Source: Prorocentrum cordatum
Taxonomy: Eukaryota; Sar; Dinophyceae; Prorocentrales; Prorocentraceae
Assembly: GCA_963575745.1 (NCBI GenBank)
Contig: CAUYUJ010014362.1
Location: forward strand, 347,922 to 411,921
Reading direction: 5' to 3'
Length of the DNA: 64,000 nt
Part shown: in pieces, positions 1-12,941 of the stretch
Numbering within the stretch: the stretch's first letter is position 1
Layout of the letters: every line of letters starts with the position of its first letter
Made by a program: the position numbers and the translations under genes
The notes under the pieces: model-generated
Database searches by the model: none
The model's input: the letters and a program-made list of their open reading frames with translations, nothing else
What the model was told of the DNA's origin: nothing

Positions 1-544
1 AGCGCAGGCAGACCGTCGGCTTCCTGCAAATCTTCGACTTGAATACTCGCCAAAGCTACTGGCGCCGTGAGCCCATTAGCTGCCAGGCAATCAACCGCGC
101 CCTCGAACTGGATGTCAGTCCACGTCGCGCCCACAACAGGGTCAGATTGCAAGATGGCAAGAATCGCCATCGCGAGCCCAGCGCCATGGGGCGCACTGAA
201 GAAACCCGCGCGAACGCGCTAGCTGCCCGTCAGCTGAGACCCGAGCGCCTACACGTCGGCGCGTCGCGATGACTAATGGGCACACCAAACGGCACGGTGG
301 ACACGGGGGGCCGCGCGAGCCCCGTCTCCGTCGCCAAGGACGCTGCCCCGACTCACCATGGGCCGCAGGGGCCCCAGTAGGGGCGAGCCGACGGCCCACA
401 AAAATCCTTCACGACCCCAGCAGGCACACAGAAAACAACGAAACGAGCCCCCTTGAGCCACACAGGCCTTGGGAACCCAGTGGGCACATGGTCGCAGCGC
501 GCCCGAAAACAACTGGCCGCCTTAAACCACGGGGAGAAGCCGCA
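1..544. other. No gene recognised
   Basis: The open frames here are short, overlap on both strands and show no domain or family motif. I see no RNA gene. The stretch is GC-rich and unremarkable. Confidence 0.5.
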
Positions 545-570
545 TGGGTCACTCAACTCCACGACACGTA

Positions 571-745
571 ATCACTATGAACCAGAAGTCACTATGGACC
601 AGAAGGGAGGGCCCCATTGGGCCAGAACTCACTGTGGACCCAACGAGAGCACGTAGTCACTATGGACAAGAAGATGGCCCTATTGGCCCAGTGAGCGCAG
701 CAGGCCAGTATGGGCCACAAAACGTGGTCACTATGGACCGAGACA
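571..745. repeat. Degenerate tandem of TCACTATGGACC-type units
   Basis: The phrase TCACTATGGACCAGAAG or a close variant recurs at about 572, 589, 628, 657 and 728. It alternates with GGCCCCATTGGGCC-like palindromic pieces (for example 608-622 and 675-690). It looks like a decayed minisatellite with no coding content. Confidence 0.6.
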
Positions 746-987
746 CGAGACACGGTACAGGCCACGAGAAACGGGACATGGTACGGTATTTATACCCCGC
801 CCCAGTACCAAGCGGAAGAAGCATGGCACGGCACAACACCGCACAACGTAAGCGGGAGGCGGACGCGGGTCGGCCAGCGCGCGGCCGACCAGCTGAGCGA
901 GGGCGCCCACGCGGCCAGCCGCGGGGTCGTTTCCAGCGCAGGCGGATCTGCGTCAAGGAACAACTCCGTTATTCCGACCCCATAAGC

Positions 988-1807
<820 letters not shown>

Positions 1808-2016
1808 CGGACCTCTCACCCTCAAAGTGCCGCCACGCAGGATTCTGGGCTGGCGCGGTGACGGGACGAGCCGCCGGCAGCCGGACACTGCCCCGCATGG
1901 CGGAAGGAGGCACCACCCCTCCGGGCCACAGCAGCAGAGGCGACGAGGCCGGCGCTCTCAGGACGTGTTCCGCCCACGCCGCGCGCCGAGCGGCCGGGTG
2001 CGCCTCCCGTCTGGAG

Positions 2017-2287
2017 AAGCATCGCGGCGGCTCGGGGATGCACCGCAAGCTCCCAAGGTCGGGAGCGGCCAAGAGGGGGGTGTCCAAGAGGGGGGGTGCA
2101 AATCATAACCCGCGGCATGTGCGCGGCCCAGCGGGGGGGCCAGGGACGTAATGAAACAAGAAGGGGCGCCATGAAATCCGGGGAGATATCATGGCCCGCG
2201 CCATCATATCCACCCCCCCCTAGTCATCACCCCCCTCTTTTCCGCCCCCGAAAGCATCGCGGCGGCTCGGGGATGCACCGCAAGCTC
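2017..2287. repeat. 36-bp direct repeat pair
   Basis: An identical stretch starting AAGCATCGCGGCGGC and ending CACCGCAAGCTCC occurs at 2017-2052 and again at 2252-2287. The two copies are separated by unrelated sequence rich in C and G runs. No gene is visible between 1807 and 2455. Confidence 0.8.
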
Positions 2288-2454
2288 CAAGGGTGGCGCC
2301 GGCAGGCCAGCCGGCCGGGACCCTGCAGAAGCACGAAGGGCGTGCCAGGACACGAGGCCCCCAGCCCGGAAGGCCAGGGGCAGAACCTTCCTGGGCACAA
2401 GCAGTGGCCGACGCGCTGAAGGCACTGACTGCCAGAAAGAAGGGGGCGGCGGAA

Positions 2455-2935
2455 CGCAGGAAGAGCGGAACGAGATAACCAGGGAGAGGAGAAGGAGAAG
2501 GGGCAACAGTATCAGAATCAAGAGGGCGAGGGTGGTAGTAGGAGGAGGAACAGGACAAGGACGACGACGAGGACGACGCAGAGAAGGAGCAGGAGCAGGA
2601 GCAAAAAGGAAGCACGGGCAGAAAGACAACGAAGAGGGGGTGGAGCCATTCCTGGAGGAGCGTGAAGGGACCAGGAGCGACGTGAGGAGCTGGAGGAGCA
2701 GAAGGAAGGGAGAACGACGGCAAAGATAACGAGGTCGTCGAGGATGAACGGGAGAAAGAAAAGTAACGGTGGCAGCAGCAGCGAGGAGAAAAGGGAAACG
2801 GAGACAGAGGATTCGGAGGTTAAGGAACATCAGCAGCAGCAGAGGCAGAAGGAGATAAAAGAGATAGGAGCACGGAGAAGAGCAGAAGGGCAAGAGAGCC
2901 GGAAGAAGGGGGAGAAAGAGAAGGGGAAGGAGGTC
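2455..2935. repeat. Purine-rich (GGAGAA/AGCAGG) low-complexity tract
   Basis: The plus strand is almost entirely A and G in short GAGGA, GAAGG and AGCAG units. The complementary strand gives a Leu/Ser/Pro-rich open frame of low complexity with no recognisable domain, so I do not call it a gene. Confidence 0.75.
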
Positions 2936-4400
2936 CAGACAAGTATATCCCTCCCCTACCTCATGTCTATCCCCTCCCTCATGCTCCTGCCGGTACCTCT
3001 TCCCTCTCGAAATGACGTCATGCTCCGCTCAGAAAGGGGCACGTCCAGGTATGTGGGCGTCTTCGCCGAAGGCTCCACAAGAATGCACCCACGCGGCCGC
3101 GCTGACTCGCGCCCTGGCCTGGAGCCTGACCTCTGCACGTACATACGACTCCTCGTGCTCCTCCACATCCGACCCTCCTCGCCTCCTCCTTCTCCAACCT
3201 CCTCCACTTCTCCTCTCCTCTCTCCCCTATCCTCCCACATCTCTCCAGACTCAGATGACTCTGGCGGGCTGCCGCGGCCACCTACACGGGCAGATATGAA
3301 TGGGATCGGACAGCCAGCATGTGTATGCAATGACATCGACAAGTAAAATACCCTGTTCGAGATTTGCAGCTGGCACAACGGAGGGGAAGTTCCCCATATG
3401 TGCACTCTCCTATGTTCGTCTACCCCGATACCTCACTGACTTCCTTTGTTCTCGCCATTGCTCCCAGAATAACACATACCTGAGACTCGGCGAGTCGATT
3501 CGGCGACCCGATTGCTGGGCAAAACGAAAAAGTGGCCAGGTCTACGCATGCCAGGCATGGATAGAGGAGAGAATGACGATCGAAGAACTCAACAAAATAA
3601 AGAATAATGAGAATAAGAAGCCAAGCATTAACAGCAGCAGCAACGACAAATCCAAAAGCAGCATCCACGGCAGCAACAGCAGCAACAGCGAAAGCAGCGT
3701 TATCAGCAGCAGCGAAAGCCTGATGCGCGTTAAGCTGATCCTCCGCGTTGCGCAGAGGCTGCGAACTGTGCGCGCTGGTTCTGGGCTCCAGATGTAGCGC
3801 GGCCGCCCCATTCAACAGCGCCAGGAGAATACAACCAGGTATGGAGGAGTGAGCCATGAAGCCTATCTTCGAGACAGGAGCAAAATACGGTATCATAGAT
3901 GATACTATATGAAAAAGTGGTCTGGTGTGGAGCCAATGGCACGCGCGCGCGAGCAAGCAACCGACGACAAAGTAACAGATCACTCAAACAGAAAGCAAGC
4001 ACCGTCGCCTCAGGAGAACCATATCAAGTCATCTACGTACGCCATGCGTGGCCACGGAAGATGAAACAATGATAGAATAGGCAGACTGACTGATACTCGC
4101 CAGTCCAACGGGTCACAGGCGTGTTAGACCTGGGCAGGCACGGGAACGCAAAGAGCGGGTCGGTGCAGCATCCCCGCGAGTGTTCGTCATGGCGCCATTC
4201 GCTTTCGGGAGCCTTGCTCTCAAGAGCCTTTGTCGCCATCGCTCGTCCTCGGAGCCTTGACGATCAAAGCTCTTCGCACCATCATTCCTTAGAGCCTTGC
4301 GTGTCAAATCTGTTCACGTCATCGTTCGCACTGGGACAGTCGGCGTTCGAAGCTCTTTACTCCATCGTTCGTATTGGGAGCCTTCGCGTTCAGAGTTCTC
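2936..4400. other. No gene recognised; AGC-rich patch
   Basis: Mixed-composition sequence without a supportable ORF. A short AGC/AAC-rich patch lies at about 3630-3715. The open frames have no family features. Confidence 0.5.
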
Positions 4401-4449
4401 CACGTCATCTTTCGTAATGAGGCCTTGATGGTCGGAGCCATGGTGTTAT

Positions 4450-4800
4450 TTGGGGAGCCATGGTGTTCATGGTGTTATTTGGGGGGGCATGGTGTTATGT
4501 GGCGTCTCTGGGGCTGATTGGGGGTAGTGGCTGGGCCCTTTGCGGGCCCTCTTGGACCCTCTTGGGTCGTCCTAGGGGACTTTTGCGCCGTCTTGGGCCT
4601 CTTGGAAGGCTCTGGCACTTTGTGTGGCTCTCTTGGGGACATATTGAGGCCCTCTTGGGAGCCTCTTGAGGCCGTCTTGGGGCTCGCTTGGGGCCGTCTT
4701 GGGGACCTCTTGGACTGTGTTGAGGCCCTCTTAGGCAGACTTGGGCCGGTTCTTCCGGCCCCTTGGGGGGGGGGCTCTTGGGCCGTCTTGGGACCATCTA
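4450..4800. repeat. CTTGGGGCC/CTCTTGG-rich dispersed repeat
   Basis: Words such as CTTGGGG, CCTCTTGG and GGCCGTCTTGGG recur every 10-20 bases with drift. The same class returns at 7250-7480, in short patches at about 9560-9620, in opposite orientation at 10655-10775 and 14101-14375. The open frames in it (Gly/Leu- or Arg/Pro-rich) are by-products of the repeat. Confidence 0.8.
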
Positions 4801-4983
4801 TGGGGCCGCTTGGGCCGTCGTGTACCCTTCTTGGCCCGAGAAAGCGAGAACTCAAAACCATCCATAACCCCAAGGAACATCGAGGATTGTCCCAACCATC
4901 CTGTGGTGTTGGGCCCTCGATTTAAAGACACAGCGCCCCACGTTCCTCTCATCTCCTCTCCTCCTCTCCCTCCCCCCTCCTCA

Positions 4984-4996
4984 CATCACCACCACC

Positions 4997-5030
<34 letters not shown>

Positions 5031-5226
5031 TCATCAACATCATCATCATCATCATCTTCATCATCTTCATCATATTCATCATCATCACCATCACCATCAC
5101 CATCACCATCATCATCAGCAGCAGCATCCGCATCCGCATCCGCATCAGCATCATCATCATCAACATCATCATCATCATCATCATCATCACAATCGTCACC
5201 GTCATCGTCAGTATCATCGTCATCAT
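4984..5226. repeat. CAC/CAT microsatellite
   Basis: A CAC run starting near 4984 passes into CAT, CAC and CGT triplets to 5226. This produces spurious His-rich and Asp-rich frames on the two strands. Confidence 0.95.
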
Positions 5227-5237
5227 GGTTCCAGTGA

Positions 5238-5430
5238 CGCAATTCGCATGCGTTTCCCCCGCCCAATACGACGCTTCCTGGCCCCATCGGGAGCTCCACC
5301 GAAGGTCCCAGTGAGTGGCGTAGTTCGCATGCGTTTCCCACACCCACTACAACGTTTCGTGGTGCCAAAGGGAGCTCCACCGAAGGTCCCGGTGGCGCAG
5401 TTCGAATGCGTCTCCCCCACCCAGATGGGG
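5238..5430. repeat. About 80-bp tandem repeat, 2.4 copies
   Basis: Units start with CGC(A/T)(A/G)TTCGCATGCG at 5238 and 5319 and with CGCAGTTCGAATGCG at 5396. Each full unit contains GGGAGCTCCACCGAAGGTCC about 50-60 bases in. The spacing is 81 then 77 bp. The CGCATGCG core is palindromic. Confidence 0.85.
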
Positions 5431-5940
5431 TCGCAGCAGATGGGGTCGGAGGATCGCGCCGCATTGTCGAGGCATCGCCGATGCGGCGCGATGCGGAACC
5501 CGATCTTCTCCACGCCGACGTCGCCGATGCATTGGCGATGCGGCACGATCCTCTGGCCTCATCTACTCGGACCCCATCTAGAAGGCCTCTAGTTACCAGT
5601 TTACCATTTTGAGCATATCCCTGTCGCTAGACTTGGCATCACCTTAAATCGGTGCCGATCTTGAGGATTCGCTCCGTTTCTCAGGGCGCATCCCTAAGAC
5701 TGTAATCGCTTTTGGCTTGCCCATTCGAGGGATAGGAATCAGTTCGAGTCTGGTGAGTTTATAGACATCCGCCGCCGCTTGCCAGGGCTCTACTGGGCCC
5801 GGGACGCTTGAGGAAGGAGCAAAAAAATATACATCATATTTAGAAGCGCCGCGTGGATTTCCCGGATAGGCACTGGGCCCCACTGGCGGCTTCTCTGGCA
5901 CCGCCCCTGGAGCCCATGCTTCGTCCAACTCTGCCTCTGG
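5431..5940. other. No gene recognised
   Basis: The left end (5450-5550) has repeated GATGCGG/GGCGATGC words that look like a short palindromic minisatellite. The remainder has no supportable ORF. Confidence 0.5.
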
Positions 5941-6560
5941 TTACCTCTGCTATCTGCATGGCTTCGTCCAAACTATCCGCCTGGCTTCCTCTGCTATCCG
6001 CATGGCCTCGTCTGCTAGAGTAGAGTAGAGAAGAGTAGAGTTGAGTAGAGTAGTAGAAGAGACTATGTGAATAGGAGCAGAGAACACTAGAGTAGGTTTG
6101 GGGTCGTCAATCTAAATGTCTCCTTTTCTCTGTCATCCAGATGGCCTCGTCCAAACTATCCGCACGATTCCCTCTGCTGGCCGCTTGGTTTCGTCAGCCT
6201 GTGTAGAGCAGAACAGAGGAAGTATATCAGAGAAGTGTAGAGTAGGAGGGAGGAAAGTAGATTAGAGTAGAATTAGAGTACGCAAGGCAAAGTCGGAGTA
6301 TCATAGGGTAGGAGTAGAGGCTATTCGCTTGGCTCCGTGTGCTAGAGTAGGAGTAGAGGAAAGTATATTCAGGTATGGGTCGAGTTGAGTAGGAGTATGG
6401 CAGAGTAGGAGTAGGAGTAGAGGAGAGTATAGTAGGGCTCGTCAAAGTATCCGCTTGGCAGCCTCTGCTATCCAGATGGCTTCGTCCAAACTATCCGCGT
6501 GGCTTCCTCTGCTATCCGCCATGGCTCCGTATGTTATAGTAGTGTTGAGTTGAAAAGTGC
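5941..6560. repeat. Mixed minisatellite: ATGGCTTCGTCCAAACTATCC units and GAGTAG tracts
   Basis: The phrase (A)TGGC(T/C)TCGTCCAAACTATCC recurs at about 5959, 6140 and 6477 beside CTCTGCTATCCGC. Between the copies lie purine-rich AGAGTAGAGTAGA tracts (6017-6105, 6190-6440). The Ser/Tyr-rich minus-strand frame is the repeat read in one phase. Confidence 0.75.
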
Positions 6561-6820
6561 ATATTCTAGGCACTTCGCGTAACCTCACCAGCCCATCCAT
6601 TAACGATGTCAGGCGAATTGCCCTGATCAGGCAAGTGGGGAGCACGCAGTGGAATAAAGGCTAGGAAGCCGCCATACCCCAAGAGGGCGAGGGCAGAGGA
6701 GGAACCAGAGGAGGAAGAGGAGGAGGAGCAGGGGGAGCAGGAGGAGGAGGACCAGTGTAAACCCAAGACCGACCCATCAACAGTGTGGCAATGAACCTTC
6801 CTAACCAGCAGCATCTTTGG

Positions 6821-7010
6821 AAGCTGTACAAACTCTGAAGACGAATGTGCGCGGCGCTGAAGCGAGAGCCACATTCTGAAAAGGAACTGCCCTCCATACG
6901 TGAAGCTGCTGCAAATATTCCAGATGAAGGCGCGCGGCGGTAAGGCGAAAGCCACATTTTGAACAGGTACCTTGTCCCATTCGTGAAGCTGTTGCAATGT
7001 TCAAACTTCA
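6821..7010. repeat. 82-83-bp tandem repeat, 2.3 copies
   Basis: Units start with AAGCTG at 6821, 6903 and 6986. Each contains CGCGGCG followed by GCGA(A/G)AGCCACATT. The period is 82 then 83 bp and divergence is moderate. It is not a multiple of three, so the overlapping open frame is unlikely to be a protein repeat. Confidence 0.8.
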
Positions 7011-7249
7011 GGATCATACTATGTGAGGACATCTCAAGCGAAACGCCCTGCCCGCCATTTCGAGTGGCCTCGGGTTGTGACAGGGAGGAGTTAGTTATAT
7101 CGAAAAGGAATGGAGGAGGCGGGGGAGGAGGGAGGAGGGAAAAGGGAGGGGTGAAGAGGAGGATTAGGCGGATGAGGAAGAGGGGGATTAGGAAGAGGAG
7201 GGCGAACAGGAAAGTCAGAGTTTTTGTTTTGAGTTTTTGTTCCATATGC

Positions 7250-7480
7250 CTCTCGAGAGCTCCTTGTAAGGTCTGTTGGGGCGTCTTGGGGCGGCCCCTT
7301 GGCGGCCCTGGCGCCTCTTGAAGCGTCTTGGGTGCCTCGGGGGGCCTCTCGGGGGCCTCTTGGGAGTCTCTTGAGCAGCCTCTTGCGGGCATCTTGGGGG
7401 CGTCTTGAAGGCCTCTTGGGGCCTCCTGGGCGCCTCTTGGGGCACTATCCGGAGCCTCGGAGGCGATCTTAGGGCCATCT
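7250..7480. repeat. CTTGGGGC(G/C)CCTCTTGG-rich repeat tract
   Basis: Same class as the tract at 4450-4800: GGCGTCTTGGGG and GGCCTCTTGGG words at 10-18-bp intervals. It is preceded at about 7090-7220 by a purine-rich GGAGGA tract. Confidence 0.8.
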
Positions 7481-7848
7481 TGGAGGTGACCGATGAAAGA
7501 AGCGGGGCATTTAATTCCGCCCTCCCCCCCACGATGCCCACTGGGCCCAAAACCTGAGTAACGTCAGTGATTGTGTCCTTCTCGCCGATGCCATCTTGTT
7601 GGACGCTCCGATACCTCGCGGGGCGCCCCATCCGGGTCCAGGGGGAGGGGGTAAGGGGAGGGGTCAAGACATCCCCTCTGCCCGCAAGCCGTCTCGCCCA
7701 CTCCCACCCGCCCTCCCGACACAACGCCTGCGTCTCTGCACGCCGCCCAGGAACGCCACGCCTGCACGGGCTCCGCGTGCGCCGGGCACCCTGAAGGCCC
7801 AGGCGTGGCGCGGGCAGCAGGGCGTCTCTGCCAAACACCGATGCCAAT

Positions 7849-7912
7849 GTGGTCGCTGGGCGCCTGCGCGGGCTCGAGACGTGGTCGCTGGGGGCCTGCG
7901 CGGGCTCGAGGC
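7849..7912. repeat. 32-bp tandem duplication
   Basis: Two adjacent units start GTGGTCGCTGGG at 7849 and 7881 and end GCGGGCTCGAG. A weaker third version is at about 8017-8047. Apart from this, 7490-8085 holds no gene I can support. Confidence 0.8.
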
Positions 7913-8086
7913 GAAGTGCACGTTGCCTTGTTTTTGTCGACAGGGACGGGTGGCCTGCGCGCAGCAGGCAATGTGCCGGCACCCCCGCCGCCCCCCCCTC
8001 AAAAAGCAGCGTGCGAGGCGGTCGCGGGACGCCCGCGCGTGCTCGAGATATGGAGGCAGAGCGAGTGCTGGATTGTCTTTTAGCGC

Positions 8087-8183
8087 AGGATGGTGAGGAG
8101 GAGGAGGAGGAGGAGGAGGAGGAGAGGAGAGGAGGAGGGAGGAGGAGGGGGAGGAGGAGGGGGAGGGGGGAGGGGGAGGGGGA

Positions 8184-8215
<32 letters not shown>

Positions 8216-8335
8216 GAGGAGGAGAGGAGGAGGAGGAGGAGGAGGAGGAGGAGGAGGAGAGAGGAGGAGGAGGGGGAGGAGGGGAGGGAGGGAGGAGGAG
8301 GAGGAGGGGGAGGGGGAGGGGGGGGGGGTGCCAGG
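8087..8335. repeat. GAG/GGGGGA purine microsatellite
   Basis: Almost uninterrupted G and A on the plus strand: GAGGAGGAG runs alternating with GGGGAGGGGGAG, ending in a G10-type run at about 8322-8330. It is a homopurine/homopyrimidine tract and could adopt triplex or G-quadruplex structure. Confidence 0.95.
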
Positions 8336-8469
8336 TGGCCTGGTTTTTTTGTTTGGGGGGGGGAATTGATAACCCCTTCGCGAAGGGGAAGAAGGGGGTG
8401 GGAAGAGGAAACGCTTTGAACCACTGACGCCCTAAAAAAGGCTCGTGGGATCAGAGTCGAAAGGAATAG

Positions 8470-8790
8470 AGGATAGTTATAGTAGGGTAGAGTAAGTAGA
8501 GTTGGCAAGGGTTGGGTAGGAGTAGAGAAGGATAGAGTAGAACAGAGACGAGTAGAGTAGAGTGGGGTAGATATTAAGAGTAGTGAGGAATTGAGTAGCG
8601 TAGAGTACACGAGAGTGGATGGAGTAGGGTAGCGTAGAGTAGAGTAGAGCGTGGCAGGGGAGAGTAGGGTAGAGTAGAGTTGCGCATATAGAGTAGGAGT
8701 GGAGTAGACTATAGTCGGAGTACAATGGAGTAGAGTAGTGCTGAGTAGAGCAGGAGCAGAGTAGAGCAGCGTAGAGTCGAGGAGGACAGC
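8470..8790. repeat. AGTAGAGT degenerate pentamer tract
   Basis: AGTAG and AGAGT words in loose tandem, the same class as at 6017-6440. The long Ser/Thr/Leu/Tyr-rich minus-strand frame across it is a repeat artefact. Confidence 0.85.
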
Positions 8791-8794
8791 GTCC

Positions 8795-9108
8795 TGGTAG
8801 GGTAGAGGTCTCGACTTGGAGTCCACACTGGGTGATTGAAGGGGCCCTGGGACACACAAATAAATACACACAAATAAAAGGATTCCCCATATTTTCTTAT
8901 ATTTTCTGGGTTTTTGTCTTCCACCCCACTTCCCATATTTTTCCATATGTTCCTGGGGATCGACGATTAATTGTGTCTGTGTTTTTTCCCCACCTGAGTG
9001 CTGTACTCCCCCACCCCAGGAGCGACGCACGCGCCTCCCCGGCCAATGCCCGGAGGGCGCTCGCACCGCTCCTTCGGCCCAGGAAGTCGGGGGCCCGTGC
9101 CCCGGGGG
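8795..9108. other. No gene recognised
   Basis: Contains two related phrases around ACACAAATAAA (8853-8880) and CCCCATATTTT/CCCATATTTT (8883-8945). Nothing else is supportable. Confidence 0.45.
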
Positions 9109-9304
9109 AAAAAAAAAATGTTTCTATATGTATTTATTTATTTATATATAGATATACATATACATATACATACACACACTAATAATAATAATGATAATAA
9201 TACTAATGATAATAATAATAATGATAATAATAATAGTTATAGTAATAATAAGCAATAATAAGAATAGTAATAAGAATAACATTAATAAGAAGAATACAAA
9301 TGAA

Positions 9305-9337
<33 letters not shown>

Positions 9338-9342
9338 TGTGT
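9109..9342. repeat. AT-rich simple-repeat island
   Basis: Composition switches abruptly from GC-rich to AT-rich. There is A9, then ATTTATTTATTTATATATA and CATATACATACAC words, a long AATAATAATGATAAT tract (9180-9290), and a (TA)n run at 9305-9338. The junctions to GC-rich DNA on both sides are sharp. Confidence 0.9.
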
Positions 9343-10960
9343 AAATGGGGCGCCGGCCGTCCCGGGGTGCCCGCCGCCGCCCGTGCGATGGAAGAGCCCT
9401 GCGGCACCCGCACCAGACGTCGCTGGCTCCGTGGACGCGCGGGGCAGCCGCGGACGCGGCGCCCCCCGTCTGGCTCGCCCGGCCTTCCCGATCCTCGCCG
9501 CTCCCGGGCCGCGCCCCAGCTGGCGGCCCCCACCAGGCCTCCGCCGCCTTCGGGCCTTCTTGGGGCCTTCCTGAGGGCGGCCTGTTGGGCGGTCGCAGGG
9601 ACCTCTTGGGCCGTCTCGGAAGCTTGTGGAACCCTCGTGGGTTGCTTGAACTCCGGAACGGCGGAAACGCGAATAACGCTTGGCAGCATAGAGGACATAT
9701 GCGAATTGGGCATGGTCAGGCTTCCAGGTCGGCCGAGATGACATGTGCGATGTGGGCTTCGTCGGGCCTCCAGGACGGCCTATTGGAACCGTTTTGGGTT
9801 GTGTTGGGTGCAGTTTTTGTGATCTTTTGGCCCGCCTGACGCCCTAGGACGCCGTCTCGGGGCCTTCTCTGGGCCATGTTAACAAGGGCCCCCAACTTCG
9901 CGCTTCGCGCTGCGCGAAACGCGAAGTGCGAATAATTTCGCGCTCCCGCGCCGCCTCCCAGGGGAGAAAAGGAGGATGAGGGGGAATCGGAGCAGGGCCG
10001 CGATGCGCGAAGCGCGAATAACTTCGCGCCCTCGAGTGACCCCTTGGTCCAGCCTGGCGCCCAGACGGCGCATTGGCAAAAACAGAAATTATGCGCGGGG
10101 CGCCACCTCAAGGGAGGAGGGAGGAGCGGGGCAACGGAGGGCGGAAGAAAGCCAGGAGGGGAAAAACGCGAACGCCAATGATCGTCACATGCGTTGCGAA
10201 CGCATACGAACCATTGTTTCTCAACGGACTCCCTCGATCGAGACGCCCCAATTCGGCATGCAACCATAGTTGCGACGGAAAAACTATTCGCACTGTGAAT
10301 AGTTTCCAAAAAATGATGTGCGTTTCCTCAATTGAATTCGAGAACTAGCCCAACTCAGGAGCTGAGGTGCACGCCAATTAACAGGGAATGCTGATAAGCA
10401 TCAAACTAAAGTATCTACGCCTCAGATCGGTGTGTTACCAAAGCTGAAACGAAATAGTTAGCTGCACCCTTTTCATGTTTATGAGAGGCACTTCATTAAA
10501 GATATAGGCAAGCTAGGGAGCTGGGAGGCACACCGCTCAACAGGAAATCATGAGACACAGTCGCCTAGTATCGAGACGTCTGAGATTGGCGCGCGACCAG
10601 AGCTACAACTACTTGCACTCTGCAACTTGTTTGAGAGAGCTCCTGTGATCGACGCCCTCCAAGGTGGCCCCAAGAGGCCTCCAGAGCTCACAAGAGGCCC
10701 CCAAGAAAGCCCCAAGAGTGCCCCAAGACACCCCAAAAGAGCCCCACGAGGACACCAAGACTCATCCAAGCAGCACCACGAGCCTGCTCGGCCTCGGCCT
10801 GCTCGCGAGCCCTCGTTGAACGACTGCCCGTAAAAGAAGCAGTTGTAGTAGTGGCGATAGTGGCAAGAATGGTAGTCGAAGCGGTCGTCGTAGATATAAA
10901 AATGGTAGAATAGTCGCTATAGCAATCGAAGCGCCAGCATCAAAGGCAACTGCGGAAACA
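9343..10960. other. No gene recognised; short palindromes and CTTGGGG patches
   Basis: No supportable ORF. Short CTTGGGC-type patches occur at about 9555-9620 and 9790-9880, and the CCCCAAGAGGCC class at 10655-10775. At 9895-10035 the palindromic words CGCGCTTCGCGC, GCGCGAAGCGCG and GCGAATAA(C/T)TTCGCG recur. Confidence 0.5.
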
Positions 10961-10997
10961 ACGCCTACATTTAGCGTTTGTACAAAGCACCAACTCT

Positions 10998-11400
10998 GGA
11001 AGCAGACCGAGTTCGGGCATCTAGATACTCGAGCCTAGCGCGTCTGATGAGTTTCTTTCGACCGCTGTGCCAAACAGCTCTGTAGCTCATCTACAGCTCG
11101 AGTTGCATCCATAAACCCATGATGAGCTCTGAAAAATTAGCAGAGTACGAACAGTTTGTCGGACCAAGCTGTGCTGCCCCACCGAGTTCGGGCATCTAGA
11201 TACTTCAGACGAGTGCTCTTTATGATTTTCTCCCGATTGATGTGCCGAACAGCTCTCTAGCTCATCTGCAGCTGGAGTTAAATCAAGAAAAGCATCGTCA
11301 TCTCTGAACAAAAATAGCAGAGTACGAATAGTTAGGACCCAGCTGTGGTAGCACACCGAGTTCGGGCATCTAGATACTTCAGAGGGACACGTTCTACGGG
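10998..11400. repeat. About 175-bp satellite monomers, variant type
   Basis: The phrase CCGAGTTCGGGCATCTAGATAC starts at 11007, 11182 and 11356, a spacing of 175 and 174 bp. The intervening sequence carries the same landmarks as the monomers downstream, such as GCTCTGTAGCTCATCTACAGC and the AGAGTACGAATAGTT word. This is a divergent upstream edge of the satellite field at 11.7-17.1 kb. Confidence 0.8.
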
Positions 11401-11739
11401 AACATATTGGAACGGGAGCTTCCTCGCCCGCGTCCAAGCGAGCTTTGAATCGCAGGTAAGACCTGCGAGTCCGGGAACACGACGCTTAGGAAAGTTTGGA
11501 AACCGCGTTTCGGGGAGCTTACACACGACGCGCGCCGTGCTCTGCTGACGCACATCAAACTGGGTCCCGGCGGTAAACCGTCAACCAGGTTTTTTTGCGG
11601 TTTGCGGTCTCGCTAATCAGGCCCTCATGGGGCAGCTCCCCTCTTCATTGATCGACTCCCTCCAAGATGGCCCCAAGAAGCGCCCAGGAGGCACACTGGG
11701 CGCCGGCGGTAAACCGTCAACCTTTGTTACCGCCGGGGG

Positions 11740-12881
11740 ACTCGTAGAGCTTCCTGAGAATATGTAATGTCGAGAAAAATGGCAGAGAACGAATAGTTTT
11801 TTCAGCCCAAGCGATATCAGACCTCTCGATCCAACAGCCGAACGCCCCCGATGCTTCTGGATTGTCTTCTGCACGAGCTTTGTAGCTCTCCTACAGCCCG
11901 AATTACGTGTAAACAATGCGAATAGTATGGGAAACCTAGCTCGAGTATCAGACCGAGCTCAGACCTCTGAATGCAACAGGCGGACGCGTCTGATGTCTCT
12001 GAATCGATTCCTGTGATTACCAGCTCTGCAACCCCCCTACAGTCCGAGTTAAGTGCAGAAAACCGACAATACCTCTCAGGATGACTCGAACAATACGAAC
12101 AGTTTCGCGGGCCTCTTTCGGGCAGCAGGCCGAGTTCCGAGCTCTGGATTCGACAGACGGACGCGCCTGATGTCTCCAAATCGATTCCTGTGACTACCAG
12201 CACTGTAGCCCCCCTACAGCCCGAGTTAAGTACAGAAAACCGACAGCACCTCTCGAGATGACTCAAATAATACGAAGAGTTTGGCGATTCTGGATCGGAC
12301 AGCAGACCAAGTTCAGAGCTCTGCATTCAACAGACGATCGCGACTGATGATTCTGAATCGGTGTCTGTAAGTATCGGCTCTGTAGTTGTCATATAGCTCG
12401 AGTTTATTACAGAAGACCGAGAGCGCCTGTCAAGATGACTCGAATAATACGAATAGGTTTGCGGACCTAGCTCGGCTAGCAGACCGAGTTCAGACCTCTG
12501 GAGGCAACAGACGAACGCGCCTGATCAGTCTGAATCGATTAGCTGTGCTTACCAGCTCTGTAGCTGTCCTCTATCTGGAGTTAAGTCCAATATACCGACA
12601 GCGCGTTTCAAGATGACTCGAAACGGCCGATCCCGCCACAGTGCTTTTCGATAATAATATTCACCCGATCGAGCTGACATCAAGATGGCGAGCGGGAATA
12701 AGATCGAATATCACTGGAAAAAAACTAAGGCTCTAACGAATGTTCAAATTTTGAGAACATAATTTTCAACTGAGCAAAAGTCAGCAAAAGTTCCGTCGAT
12801 ATTTTTCGAGCCAACTAGCCCGCCAGTGCGTCCGACTTACTCTTAAGCTTCCAGCTGCTAGCTTAGGGAAGCTCTACGAGT
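11740..12881. repeat. TIR-bounded satellite block A
   Basis: Begins with ACTCGTAGAGCTTCC (11740-11754) and ends with its reverse complement (12867-12881). Inside are four monomers of about 176 bp, with the landmark AGACCGAGTTCAGACCTCTG or a variant at about 11951, 12126, 12302 and 12478. Monomers carry a small CTGTAG/CTACAG hairpin. Directly upstream is a conserved hairpin, GGCGGTAA (11705-11712) paired with TTACCGCC (11727-11734). No protein is encoded. Confidence 0.85.
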
Positions 12882-12941
12882 CACTGAGGCCCCAAGACTG
12901 GGCGACGGCGGTAAACCGTCAACCTTCGTTACCGCCGGGGG